From Alcanivoracaceae bacterium (GTDB taxonomy: Bacteria > Pseudomonadota > Gammaproteobacteria > Xanthomonadales > Marinicellaceae): a DNA stretch of 64,000 bases. Below are positions 17,910 through 28,726 of this stretch, piece after piece. The notes beneath the pieces are model-generated. The model ran no database searches and was not told the DNA's origin. It worked only from the letters and a program-made list of their open reading frames with translations. The translations under genes and the position numbers were made by a program. Position 1 is the stretch's first letter. Each line of letters starts with the position of its first letter. The DNA lies in contig JADGEI010000009.1 of NCBI GenBank assembly GCA_016744455.1, forward strand, positions 53,651 to 117,650, read 5' to 3'.

Positions 17910-18734
17910 TTTTTGCGCTACTATCTCAGTTGGAGATATAAGTCCGTTGACAATATTCTCAATCATGTTCTTGATTTTTACCGGCGTAGTACTTTGCATT
18001 AGCAAATGCAGACCTATTGGGGGCGGCCCATTGGTTGCGTCTGCTTTTTCTTTAAGCCGCTTGAAATATTCAAGCGCAAAATCCTTTCTATTGGCTATGC
18101 ACTCGATCTTGAAACCAGCTGACTCTAGCAGGAAGCTGTACTCCTCTGCATTTGCAAGAAAACTGAAACTGTCATCTGAAGCCCAGGGAACAGGATAGGA
18201 CAAACCACCATCCGAAGTACGCATAACGTCATAAACCCCAAATCTCGATCCTGACTTTAAAACCTCAGAAATTTGCGAGAATAAACATTCTTTATCTTGT
18301 ATGTTCATGCCAACATGTAGCATATACGCACCATCATAAGAAGCATTATCAAACGGCATATTGAGAGCGCTTCCTTGGCGTAAAGAGACTAAATCTTGGA
18401 GCCCCACCCAACACGATAGTGCATTCCCCACAGACACGTAATCTTCTGTTAGATCAATACCGGTGACAGCATTGCCATAGGTTTTTGCGACAAATCGACT
18501 TGCTCCGCCTAACCCGCAACCTACATCAAGCAACCTATCAGATTGGCGGATAACCAACTGATTTACCAGATGCTCAGTGGCGGCCCTACCACCGATATGA
18601 AACTCATCTACCGGTGCAAGATCTTCGACTGTAACACTATCTTTAGACTTACCCATTTCACGGAGCCCGGTCTCGATCAACTCCATGAGTTGACCGTGCT
18701 TGTAGTGTTCAGAAATTACACTCTCATTTACCAT
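17904..18734 (-). CDS. Class I SAM-dependent methyltransferase (cassette gene)
   Basis: A 276-aa methyltransferase. Motif I is LLDVGCGLGGASRF near residue 70, motif II ends in GIDLTEDYV, and SALNMPFDNASYDGAYMLHVGMNI covers the post-motif region. Overall it resembles the sarcosine/dimethylglycine and UbiE/sterol types. The small-molecule substrate is unknown. A strong AAAGGAG precedes the ATG. It lies between two attC-like sites in the same orientation as the other cassette genes. Its base composition is richer in GC than the surrounding chromosome. Confidence 0.85.
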   Translation of the reverse strand: MVNESVISEHYKHGQLMELIETGLREMGKSKDSVTVEDLAPVDEFHIGGRAATEHLVNQLVIRQSDRLLDVGCGLGGASRFVAKTYGNAVTGIDLTEDYVSVGNALSCWVGLQDLVSLRQGSALNMPFDNASYDGAYMLHVGMNIQDKECLFSQISEVLKSGSRFGVYDVMRTSDGGLSYPVPWASDDSFSFLANAEEYSFLLESAGFKIECIANRKDFALEYFKRLKEKADATNGPPPIGLHLLMQSTTPVKIKNMIENIVNGLISPTEIVAQKT

Positions 18735-18764
18735 GATCTATTTCTCCTTTAGATTCCTTTCTAA

Positions 18765-18824
18765 ATATAACGCCCGCATAAAGCGCGCGAGGTACGAGCG
18801 TCGCATTTGATGCGATTGTTATAA
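18765..18824 (-). repeat. attC-like recombination site A (60 bp)
   Basis: On the plus strand it runs from ATATAAC (18765-18771) with inner arm GCCCGCAT to inner arm ATGCGATT and GTTATAA (18818-18824). The outer arms pair as AACGCCCGCAT against AACAATCGCAT, matching at AAC and CGCAT with three mismatched bases between, as attC hairpins do. The stop codon of the 142-aa gene lies inside the outer core site, as in integron cassettes. This is the best preserved of the three sites. Confidence 0.75.
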
Positions 18825-19247
18825 GTAATTTGCTCGATAACCATCCCATATCTCCCGTACCCGTTGACTGATAGGAAACATCTGCTCTGGATCGTTGGGG
18901 TCCTCTGCCTCATAACATGACCAATAGGCCAAAGTGGAAGCGTGAAGCTCAATGTCGTTGGTAATTATCTTAGTAGCCTCTTTCCAATGATTATCGATAT
19001 TTAGACCATCAACAACCGCTTCTTCAAAACATGCAAATAAAAATGACATGATATAAAAATTATCGTCATCATCCATACCTTTACTACCATACAAGGAAAG
19101 TAATTTGGGAATGTATTGAGACTTAGCTAATTCAATTTCCGGGTCTTGACTCCAACCGTCAGATGGAGCCCCTACGACATCGTTAATTTTGTCGATCGAT
19201 TTTCTACTGGGCCACCGATCTTTTAACTTCGTGTAGTTGTCAGTCAT
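18819..19247 (-). CDS. Hypothetical protein, 142 aa (cassette gene)
   Basis: A soluble, acidic protein (DDDDN, EAEDPNDPEQ) rich in Trp and Tyr, with no signal peptide or recognised motif. A small unknown protein of this sort is typical of integron cassettes. It starts at the ATG at 19247 with no Shine-Dalgarno sequence; the bases just upstream on the minus strand read GTTATAAG, the same core seen in attC site A, so the coding region begins within a few bases of a recombination point. GC content is visibly higher than in kdsA or eno. Confidence 0.7.
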   Translation of the reverse strand: MTDNYTKLKDRWPSRKSIDKINDVVGAPSDGWSQDPEIELAKSQYIPKLLSLYGSKGMDDDDNFYIMSFLFACFEEAVVDGLNIDNHWKEATKIITNDIELHASTLAYWSCYEAEDPNDPEQMFPISQRVREIWDGYRANYL

Positions 19248-19822
19248 TTTACTTATAACAACTTAATATACCTGCATTAGTGCCATATATCGCTTTATTT
19301 TTGTTAAAAAATGTATTGTTTTTCATGGTTTTGATAGTAACACAGCCTTATTTCAGATTGAAGTCTTATATTTATGCATTTATATGCGTTATATTCGTGA
19401 TATATTTGCACTTTTGCATTTATATACGCAAATAACAGGGTAAAAGTGCATTTGCCGACTGTTTTAAGTGCTATTACGCTTGTCTGAGGTTTTAAAACCA
19501 CGAATTAAAAAAGTTGATTTTGACTATAATCGCATGATTATTTGGGGCAACAAATACTTAAATGACCACTCTTTGCCTTTACTGCAATAATCAACAACTG
19601 TATTTAAGGAAATTATTAAAAGCAATCAATTATGGCAGCAGTAGCTCTAACCAAGGGATTTAGTACGGTAGTAATGCTCTGTGCTTTGGCACTAAAGCTT
19701 CCTAATGCCAAAGAACCCTCAATCGTCAATCATTCGATGCTATCCTTTTTTAAAACGTGCTTTAGGAATATTTGTAAATATTTTGTGGCTTGGTGAGTTC
19801 ACATTTTTACGCTCAGTTAATT
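19248..19822. other. 575-bp gene-free stretch between the cassette block and kdsA
   Basis: No convincing gene; short frames here have poor codon use. It contains two near-identical 14-mers (TGCATTTATATGCG at 19375 and TGCATTTATATACG at 19415), a spaced inverted repeat TGCACTTTT / AAAAGTGCA (19407-19415, 19442-19450), and a hairpin CTTTGGCA / TGCCAAAG (19684-19691, 19706-19713). At the left edge GTTATAAG (minus strand) looks like a cassette junction. It could hold a decayed attachment site or the debris of an earlier insertion. Confidence 0.5.
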
Positions 19823-22299
<2,477 letters not shown>

Positions 22300-22564
22300 T
22301 TATTATCGGTGTTTACATAAGAGTTCAATAGACTAATGTACCCACCTTGAAAGGATGGATATTATAGCCGAAATTCAATGACACAACCAACTGGTTATAA
22401 ACTAAAAGTTATATTTTAACATTTAAGATTTAATTTTTTAGTCAGAATGCCTTGCCAAGAACAAATAGGTTGAGACTGTATTTACGGTATTATAACTCAG
22501 GGTTAATATAGCAGTTATCTAATAGAGTTTACACTATTCTCTTTAGTGTTGATACAATACGACC

Positions 22565-24073
22565 ATGCCAAATATTTTACTCTCAACACTCAATTCCAAA
22601 TACATCCATTGCGCCTTTGGATTACGTTATTTGTATGCCAATTTAGGAAATTTAAAAGACCATGCAAAAATTCAAGAATTTACCATTCACGAAAGGCCAT
22701 TGGATATAGTCGAAAAATTATTAGCTAACAAACCAAAAATTATTGGTTTTGGCGTGTATATTTGGAACGTTGTTGAAACAGGGCAGTGCATTAAGTTACT
22801 TAAGCAAATTAAACCCAAAATTAAAATTGTGGTTGGCGGCCCTGAGGTTAGCCATGTTCCTGATGCACCTAATTGGTTAGATTCTGTTGATTACACCATA
22901 ACTGGGGCAGGAGAATTACAGTTTAAAACATTATGCAATCAGCTACTTAGTGAACAAACACCATTAGAAAATGTCATTGCTGGAATACCATTACCGTTAG
23001 AACAACTCGTTATGCCTTATGAGTTTTATGATGATAATGATATAAAAAACCGTATTTTGTATGTAGAGGCTTCTCGTGGCTGCCCATTTAAGTGTGAGTT
23101 TTGTTTATCCGCTTTGGATAAGACCTCAAAATCCTTTAATATCGATCTTTTTTTAGTAGAAATGGATAAGCTTATTCAACGAGGTGCCAATCATTTTAAA
23201 TTTATTGATAGAACCTTCAATCTTAAAGTTAAAACTACTATAGCAATTTTGGAGTTTTTCTTAGATCATCTGTCTAAGAATAAAAGCAATGATATGTCTA
23301 TACATTTTGAAGTCGTTCCCGACAGGTTACCTGATAAATTACGTGAAATATTGGCCAAATTTCCTGATCATGTTTTGCAATTTGAAATAGGCGTACAAAC
23401 TTTTGATCCAAAAATACAAGATTTAATTTCTCGTAAACAAGACAATGAAAAAACCTGTGAAAATTTAGTGTGGTTACGAAATAATACAAAGGCACATATT
23501 CATGCTGATTTAATATTTGGCTTGCCCGGTGATAATTTAGAAAATTTTGCAAAAAGCTTTGATAAACTGGTAGGATTAAATCCACAAGAAATTCAGTTAG
23601 GTATTTTAAAACGTTTACGTGGTGCACCAATAAACCGCCACACAAAAGAATATAAGATGGTTTACAATGAAAACCAACCTTACACTATTTTATCGACGCG
23701 TGATATTGATTTTGATACCATGCAACGAGTCAATCGTTTTGCACGATTTTGGGATATGATTGGAAATTCTGGTAGGTTTCAAAATACTAAAAAGGTTATT
23801 TTTGCTGATACTCCTTTTTTAAATTTCATGAAGTTGTCGGATAATTTATACAAGACAGAAGGAAGTTCTTGGAAAATTTCACTACGACGTTTATTCAAAT
23901 TATTGCATCAGCAATTAATCAATGTGTTGGGTATTGATGAAAAAATAGCTTTTGATGCATTAGAAAAAGACTTTATTCACTGCAATGAAAAGGGACACTT
24001 GGCAAGTTTATTAAATCTAAAAGTTAAACAGAACAAGGTCGGTGTTAGGAATAAAAGACAAAAACAACATTAA
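22565..24073 (+). CDS. B12-binding radical SAM protein (DUF4080-like)
   Basis: A 502-aa protein with an N-terminal cobalamin-binding Rossmann domain (GFGVYIWNVVETGQCIKLLK and VVGGPEVSH around residues 60-100) and a radical SAM core. The iron-sulfur cysteines are in ASRGCPFKCEFCLSALD near residue 170, with the CxxxCxxC spacing. RGAPINRHTKEY lies in the C-terminal region typical of the DUF4080 group. The reaction is unknown; relatives include methyltransferases and methylthiotransferases. It stands alone and ends before a bidirectional terminator shared with the next gene. Confidence 0.87.
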   Translation: MPNILLSTLNSKYIHCAFGLRYLYANLGNLKDHAKIQEFTIHERPLDIVEKLLANKPKIIGFGVYIWNVVETGQCIKLLKQIKPKIKIVVGGPEVSHVPDAPNWLDSVDYTITGAGELQFKTLCNQLLSEQTPLENVIAGIPLPLEQLVMPYEFYDDNDIKNRILYVEASRGCPFKCEFCLSALDKTSKSFNIDLFLVEMDKLIQRGANHFKFIDRTFNLKVKTTIAILEFFLDHLSKNKSNDMSIHFEVVPDRLPDKLREILAKFPDHVLQFEIGVQTFDPKIQDLISRKQDNEKTCENLVWLRNNTKAHIHADLIFGLPGDNLENFAKSFDKLVGLNPQEIQLGILKRLRGAPINRHTKEYKMVYNENQPYTILSTRDIDFDTMQRVNRFARFWDMIGNSGRFQNTKKVIFADTPFLNFMKLSDNLYKTEGSSWKISLRRLFKLLHQQLINVLGIDEKIAFDALEKDFIHCNEKGHLASLLNLKVKQNKVGVRNKRQKQH

Positions 24074-24085
24074 CTTTTTTCGAAT

Positions 24086-24114
24086 AAAAAAACCCACAGC
24101 TATTGTGGGTTTTT
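24086..24114. terminator. Bidirectional terminator
   Basis: An A run, stem AACCCACA / TGTGGGTT with a 5-nt loop, then a T run, between two convergent genes. Confidence 0.9.
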
Positions 24115-24134
24115 AATGCATTTATCAATTGGAA

Positions 24135-24737
24135 TCAGCGTTTAAAAAACCCACTCAACAGACCTGAGCCTTTTTTTAGAATATCGCTCATATCTACATC
24201 ACCATCCCCATCACTATCTAGCATTCCTTGTATCATACCCATTTGTTTTGGTTGGCGCCTTTGAATGGTATTTTGTTCTTGACGTAAGAGGTCTTGCAAA
24301 CCACTTACTCCCGAACCACTTTGTTGTTTCGCTTTGCCCAAAGCTCCCATTACCATAGGTGCTAGCATAGACATCAGGTCACCAGCGCCTTTGCCGCCTA
24401 ACCCAGTAGCTTTACCTAACTGTTGTGCCAAATTGTCTTGTTTTCCACCAAACACATGACCAAGAATCTTACCGCCATTTTGCATTGAAGAGCCACCTAG
24501 TAAACCTCCAAGATTTCCTAGAATTCCGCCGTCACTATGATTTTTATCAAGTGCACCAGCTAAAGCTTCTGCTCCTTTTGTAGATCCAGCGTTTCGCTTT
24601 AAAGCTTCGATAAGCATAGGTACGGCCATAGCTGAAGCACGTTTTATACCATCACTATTTCCACCCAATTTTGAAGCCATTTGATCAACCATGCTTGAAC
24701 CCAATTGTTGGGTTATCATATCCATAATTCCACTCAT
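24135..24737 (-). CDS. DUF937-domain protein
   Basis: A 200-aa glycine-rich protein of the DUF937 family, related to YidB-like proteins. The N-terminal part (QLGSSMVDQMASKLGGNSDGIKRASAMAVPMLIEALKRNA) is the family helix pair, and the glycine-rich middle (GGILGNLGGLLGGSS) is typical. Near the C-terminus DSDGDGDVDMSDI is a calcium-binding loop of EF-hand/dockerin type. No signal peptide is seen. The function of the family is not established. Confidence 0.82.
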   Translation of the reverse strand: MSGIMDMITQQLGSSMVDQMASKLGGNSDGIKRASAMAVPMLIEALKRNAGSTKGAEALAGALDKNHSDGGILGNLGGLLGGSSMQNGGKILGHVFGGKQDNLAQQLGKATGLGGKGAGDLMSMLAPMVMGALGKAKQQSGSGVSGLQDLLRQEQNTIQRRQPKQMGMIQGMLDSDGDGDVDMSDILKKGSGLLSGFFKR

Positions 24738-24872
24738 ATTATTATCTCGTATTAAATTAAAAATTATATTTTATCACACTGTGAACATTTTTTTATTGTT
24801 AGATTGTTAACAAAGATTACAGCTTGTGTTTACTTCTATTACAATGCAGTATTACTAAATGTTCCAAAGCCA

Positions 24873-25775
24873 ATGAACACCATTTTATTAATCATCCTTT
24901 TTATGTCTTTGGGTGCCATGTTGCAGCGACTTGAGTGGATACCAAGTAAAACGCCACAGCTTCTAAATTCTTTTGTTATTTATATTTCTTATCCAGCACT
25001 TGTTTTGTTAACTGTTCCAGTTATGGAGTTTAATACTAATTTGCTTGGGATTGCAGCGATACACTGGTTAGTATTATTGGTGTCTGTTAGTTTAGTGCTT
25101 TTACTTTCCAAACTCTTTAAGTGGGAAAATAACGTCTTGGGTGCATTATTATTAATTGTTCCATTAGGAAATACCTCGTTTTTGGGTTTTCCGATGGTCC
25201 AAGCTTTTTTTGGAGAACAAGCCGTTTCCTATGCCTTAATTTATGATCAACTCGGCAGTTTTTTAGCTCTAGCAATATATGGCTCTTTTATTTTGGTCTT
25301 GTTTTCAAACCATCAAGAACAGTTTTCTATAGTTACAGTATTGAAAAAAGTTGTTGTGTTTCCTCCTTTTATTGCGATGATTTGTTCAACATTATTACAC
25401 TTTGTTAATTTGCCTAACATATATTTTGAGGTACTAAAACCCTTTGCACTTAGCCTGATACCATTGGTAATGATAGCCGTAGGAATGCAATTGAAATTGA
25501 AAGTTAATGTCAACCAATTAAATCCTTTTATAGTTGGGTTAACGCTAAAGATGATAGCCGCACCTTTATTTGTTATGTTGTTGGTTTTTGCCTTAGACTT
25601 AACTGGTGTAATTTTCCAAGTCACAGTTTTTGAGGCTGCTATGCCACCAATGATAACTGCTGGCGTTTTGGCAATCCAAGCCAATTTAGCACCTAGGTTA
25701 ACAGCAGCAATGGTTGCTTATGGAATCTTATTGTCTTTTTTAACTTTACCACTATTGCATTATATACTGAGGTAA
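24873..25775 (+). CDS. AEC-family transporter (auxin efflux carrier-like permease)
   Basis: A 300-aa inner-membrane protein with about ten hydrophobic segments, matching the AEC family (MdcF/YfdV-like organic anion permeases). The ATG at 24873 (MNTILLIILFM) opens directly with a membrane segment and fits the family; the frame extends further upstream but that extension is not family-like. IVPLGNTSFLGFPMVQAFFG is the conserved first-half motif and AAMPPMITAGVLA the second-half one. The substrate is unknown. The gene overlaps the end of pgpA by 16 bases on the opposite strand. Confidence 0.85.
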   Translation: MNTILLIILFMSLGAMLQRLEWIPSKTPQLLNSFVIYISYPALVLLTVPVMEFNTNLLGIAAIHWLVLLVSVSLVLLLSKLFKWENNVLGALLLIVPLGNTSFLGFPMVQAFFGEQAVSYALIYDQLGSFLALAIYGSFILVLFSNHQEQFSIVTVLKKVVVFPPFIAMICSTLLHFVNLPNIYFEVLKPFALSLIPLVMIAVGMQLKLKVNVNQLNPFIVGLTLKMIAAPLFVMLLVFALDLTGVIFQVTVFEAAMPPMITAGVLAIQANLAPRLTAAMVAYGILLSFLTLPLLHYILR

Positions 25776-26266
25776 TTCGGCACATATTTATCGATCAAAA
25801 GCATCGCTAGCATGGCATAAAATCCTGCTAAAACGTCATCAATCATGACGCCAAACCCGCCCGAAACTTTTTTATCTAGCCAATTAATTGGTGGCGGCTT
25901 GACTATATCAAAAAATCGAAACAAGAGAAAACCAAGTATGACATTTTGCCATGTAAAAGGTATCAGAAACATCGTAATCCAAAAACCAACAAATTCGTCC
26001 CAAACAATACCACCATAATCATGAACCCCTAATCGACCACCTGTCACATTACATAACTTAACTCCAACAATGAAAGCAATCAAAACAAGCCAAGCATACA
26101 TCGGCCAAGAAAATTGTACCAAAATCAAATAGAATGGAATAGCCACTATAGTACCAAAGGTCCCTGGTGCAAAAGGTGCTAATCCTGAACCAAACCCAAA
26201 GGCAAAAAAACCTGCTGTAGTTTTAAGTGCAACCTCTTTAGGTGCTGTAATAAATTTTTGTGTCAT
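25760..26266 (-). CDS. pgpA: Phosphatidylglycerophosphatase A
   Basis: Dephosphorylates phosphatidylglycerol phosphate at the inner membrane in phospholipid synthesis. It is 168 aa with four hydrophobic segments and the signature GFGSGLAPFAPGTFGTIVAIP near the N-terminus, HDYGGIVWDEFVGFWI in the middle and SGGFGVMIDDVLAGFYA near the end. It overlaps the stop of the upstream PLP-decarboxylase gene by 4 bases, so the two are probably co-translated. The usual thiL neighbour is absent. Confidence 0.93.
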   Translation of the reverse strand: MTQKFITAPKEVALKTTAGFFAFGFGSGLAPFAPGTFGTIVAIPFYLILVQFSWPMYAWLVLIAFIVGVKLCNVTGGRLGVHDYGGIVWDEFVGFWITMFLIPFTWQNVILGFLLFRFFDIVKPPPINWLDKKVSGGFGVMIDDVLAGFYAMLAMLLIDKYVPNYLSI

Positions 26267-27657
26267 AGTGCTAATGCCTTTTTCATTTCTGTATACGCTA
26301 GTATAACGTCTTTCTCAGTGGTTCGCCAATTGACTAAAGCTGCTCTAATGGCACTATTCCCTGCAAATACGGTTGCTGTCAGAAAGACTTTGCCTACTTT
26401 ATTTAAACGGCTTAAGTATTCAGTGGCTGAATCTGATTCTTCTGCGAGTGAGAAACATACCGTATTTAAGTGGATTGGTGCGAGTATTTTAAAGTTTTCA
26501 TCTTTTTCTATCAACCCTGCTAATAGCTTAGTCAAGGAAATACAGTTTTCAACAATTGACTGGTAACCCTCTTTTCCATAAGCCTTCAAGGTAAACCACG
26601 CTGGTAAGGCCCTGAGTCTACGAGAGTTCTCTGGTAAAAAATTCAAATAATTAAAGTTATCGAGTGGATCTCCTAGGTAGGGTGCGTTTGAATTTTGGAA
26701 AGTGTTAATTTGACATAATGTATGTTGCTTCTTAATCAAAAATATAGCACTCTCATAAGGGACATTTAACCATTTGTGATTGTCAATAGTTATACTGTCA
26801 GCCGACTCCCAATTTGTCAGCAATTGACTATAGAGAGGCGAACAAGCTGCATAAGCACCAAATGCCGCATCAATATGCCACCAAAAATCAAACTCTTGCT
26901 TTATTTTATTAATTTTTACAAAGTCATCAAAATCAACCGAGTTTACTGTTCCTGCACTGCTTATTAATACAAATGGTTGCCCATTTAAATGTTGGGCTTG
27001 AAGCTTTAAATCTTCTATATCCATGGCTTCTCGATTACCGGCTAGGGTTTTAATTTTTATAATATTGTCGCTTCCAATGCCCAACATAGATAGAGATTTA
27101 ACTGCTGAAGAATGAGGCGTCGCACTTAAAATTTTTAAACCATCAACAATGCCATTCTTAGCAATATCCATTCCCAACTGATTTCCTAGCCACTGCCTTG
27201 CTACTCCCAAACATGTAAAATTTGAAAGTGTCGCGCCTGTAACAAAGCCACCAAAAAAATCATCTGGTAACTCAAATAAGTCTAATAGCAGGGCAATTGT
27301 TTCCATTTCAATAACTGCAGAAACATCACCATCTCCCTGCATTGTTTGCGTGTTTTGATCATAAACTGAAGCCAACCAATCACCTACAATAGATGCAGGA
27401 GTTGCGCCACCCGTCACAAAACCCCAATAACGTGGCCCACTAGAAGCTACAATTATGTCATGATATTTTTCAACAAAAGCCTTTAAGCTGGCATCAGCAC
27501 CTTTTCCTTGGGTGTTAAGCTTATTAAATTGCCGTGTTGCAACCTTACCACCTGTTGGAAGGTTATCTATATTTTCCAGAAAGTCAACAGCATACGACTT
27601 AACACTAGTTAACAACTGCTCGATGTGTTTTTTATCATTTTCTAATATCTTATTCAT
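26263..27657 (-). CDS. PLP-dependent group II decarboxylase family protein
   Basis: A 464-aa fold-type I PLP enzyme of the aromatic-amino-acid / diaminobutyrate decarboxylase group. The PLP lysine is in SITIDNHKWLNVPYES (HKW, near residue 290), and WWHIDAAFGAYAACSP holds the pyridine-nitrogen aspartate. SGPRYWGFVTGGATPASIVGDWLAS near residue 75 is a conserved N-terminal substrate loop. The substrate is uncertain: tyrosine, tryptophan, glutamate and 2,4-diaminobutyrate decarboxylases all share these motifs. It is divergent from hemX with 43 bp between start codons. Confidence 0.85.
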   Translation of the reverse strand: MNKILENDKKHIEQLLTSVKSYAVDFLENIDNLPTGGKVATRQFNKLNTQGKGADASLKAFVEKYHDIIVASSGPRYWGFVTGGATPASIVGDWLASVYDQNTQTMQGDGDVSAVIEMETIALLLDLFELPDDFFGGFVTGATLSNFTCLGVARQWLGNQLGMDIAKNGIVDGLKILSATPHSSAVKSLSMLGIGSDNIIKIKTLAGNREAMDIEDLKLQAQHLNGQPFVLISSAGTVNSVDFDDFVKINKIKQEFDFWWHIDAAFGAYAACSPLYSQLLTNWESADSITIDNHKWLNVPYESAIFLIKKQHTLCQINTFQNSNAPYLGDPLDNFNYLNFLPENSRRLRALPAWFTLKAYGKEGYQSIVENCISLTKLLAGLIEKDENFKILAPIHLNTVCFSLAEESDSATEYLSRLNKVGKVFLTATVFAGNSAIRAALVNWRTTEKDVILAYTEMKKALAL

Positions 27658-27700
27658 AGTTTAAGGTATAATACAATTATTTATTATTCGTTAAAAAATT

Positions 27701-28720
27701 ATGACTATAAAGGAAAATCAACATGCTTGTCAAAACAATCACCCCCTTTTGATTGCAACACTATTTTTTTTGTTTAATTTGTTCTTTTCAACAATGGTCA
27801 ATGCACAAGAACTAGTAAAACCTCTTTCTGAACCCATTAATAAAGACCAGTTTGAAACACAACAGCCAAAAGATCTTGAAATCAAAGAAGCTCCCCTTGC
27901 TGTTAAAGACGAACAAATTACCGAAAATACTCAAGTTGTAGCTGTTGTAAAACAACAAAATACCGTTAAATTAGATGAAATCACTAAATTACTAGACCAA
28001 CAAAGTAAAAACATTGCATTGCTTCAAGATGAAATTAAAAACTTAAATGTCGAATTAGAAACCATTAAAGTTAATAAAAAAACAATTACTGAAAAGCCTT
28101 CAACCAACATTAAGGCAAATCATTACTTACAGTCAGCACAATTTGAATTGGAAAGTGATGGCAACATAGTAAAGGCCTCGATTCTTTTGAAAAATGCCAA
28201 AAACTCTCTGCAAGAAAATCAGAAAAATACAGCTGAAGATATCCAACAAGTCATTAATCAACTAGAAGTCATCAACCAACAAATAGGTCCTTCACTAACG
28301 CAAAAACTAATTAATCTTTCAATACACGCCTCTAAATTAAAGGCAGAATCAGTTAAAAAAGATGTCAGCATTACTAGCAAAGATGAAAACAGCGCTTGGT
28401 ATGAAAAATTGGTAGTAATAAAGAAAATTGATAAACCAATAGAAAATCAAGAACAGCAAAACCCTGTTAACAAGAGTTACTCTCTTTTAAAACATTTTGA
28501 TTTAATTTCGTTAGCCATAAAACAAAAAAACCAACAACAATGGCAAAATACTATTGACAAAACAATAGCATTATTACAACAGGATTATCTAAAGAGTTCT
28601 CAAGCCATAATTAAAGAACTCGATGAGTTAAAAGAGCTAAACATTAATCCAGCTTTGCCAACCCTTGAAGGAATACTAACCGTTTTGAACCAACAACCTA
28701 CTGACAAAGCGGGTAATTAA
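27701..28720 (+). CDS. hemX: HemX-family membrane protein
   Basis: A 339-aa protein with one N-terminal hydrophobic segment (LLIATLFFLFNLFFSTMVNA), a Gln/Lys-rich coiled-coil stretch (QQSKNIALLQDEIKNLNVELETI) and the HemX C-terminal repeat region (SYSLLKHFDLISLAIKQKNQQQWQNTID). HemX is annotated as a uroporphyrinogen III methyltransferase-like protein by its place in hem operons, but it lacks a methyltransferase fold and its role is unclear. hemC and hemD, the usual upstream genes, are not here; the gene pairs only with hemY, which follows within 6 bases. Confidence 0.8.
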   Translation: MTIKENQHACQNNHPLLIATLFFLFNLFFSTMVNAQELVKPLSEPINKDQFETQQPKDLEIKEAPLAVKDEQITENTQVVAVVKQQNTVKLDEITKLLDQQSKNIALLQDEIKNLNVELETIKVNKKTITEKPSTNIKANHYLQSAQFELESDGNIVKASILLKNAKNSLQENQKNTAEDIQQVINQLEVINQQIGPSLTQKLINLSIHASKLKAESVKKDVSITSKDENSAWYEKLVVIKKIDKPIENQEQQNPVNKSYSLLKHFDLISLAIKQKNQQQWQNTIDKTIALLQQDYLKSSQAIIKELDELKELNINPALPTLEGILTVLNQQPTDKAGN

Positions 28721-28726
28721 TTGCTC

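Noticed and set aside
19304..19501. A 65-aa open frame between the cassette block and kdsA
   Set aside because: No motif, no ribosome binding site and biased composition from local repeats; not supported as a gene.
19632..19796. A 54-codon plus-strand frame starting MAAVALTKGF
   Set aside because: It overlaps a hairpin, has no ribosome binding site and no recognisable similarity; length is within chance for this DNA.
27661..27700. TATAAT between the PLP decarboxylase gene and hemX as a divergent promoter
   Set aside because: The region is only 43 bp and AT-rich, and no -35 at a proper distance was found for either direction; too weak to list.
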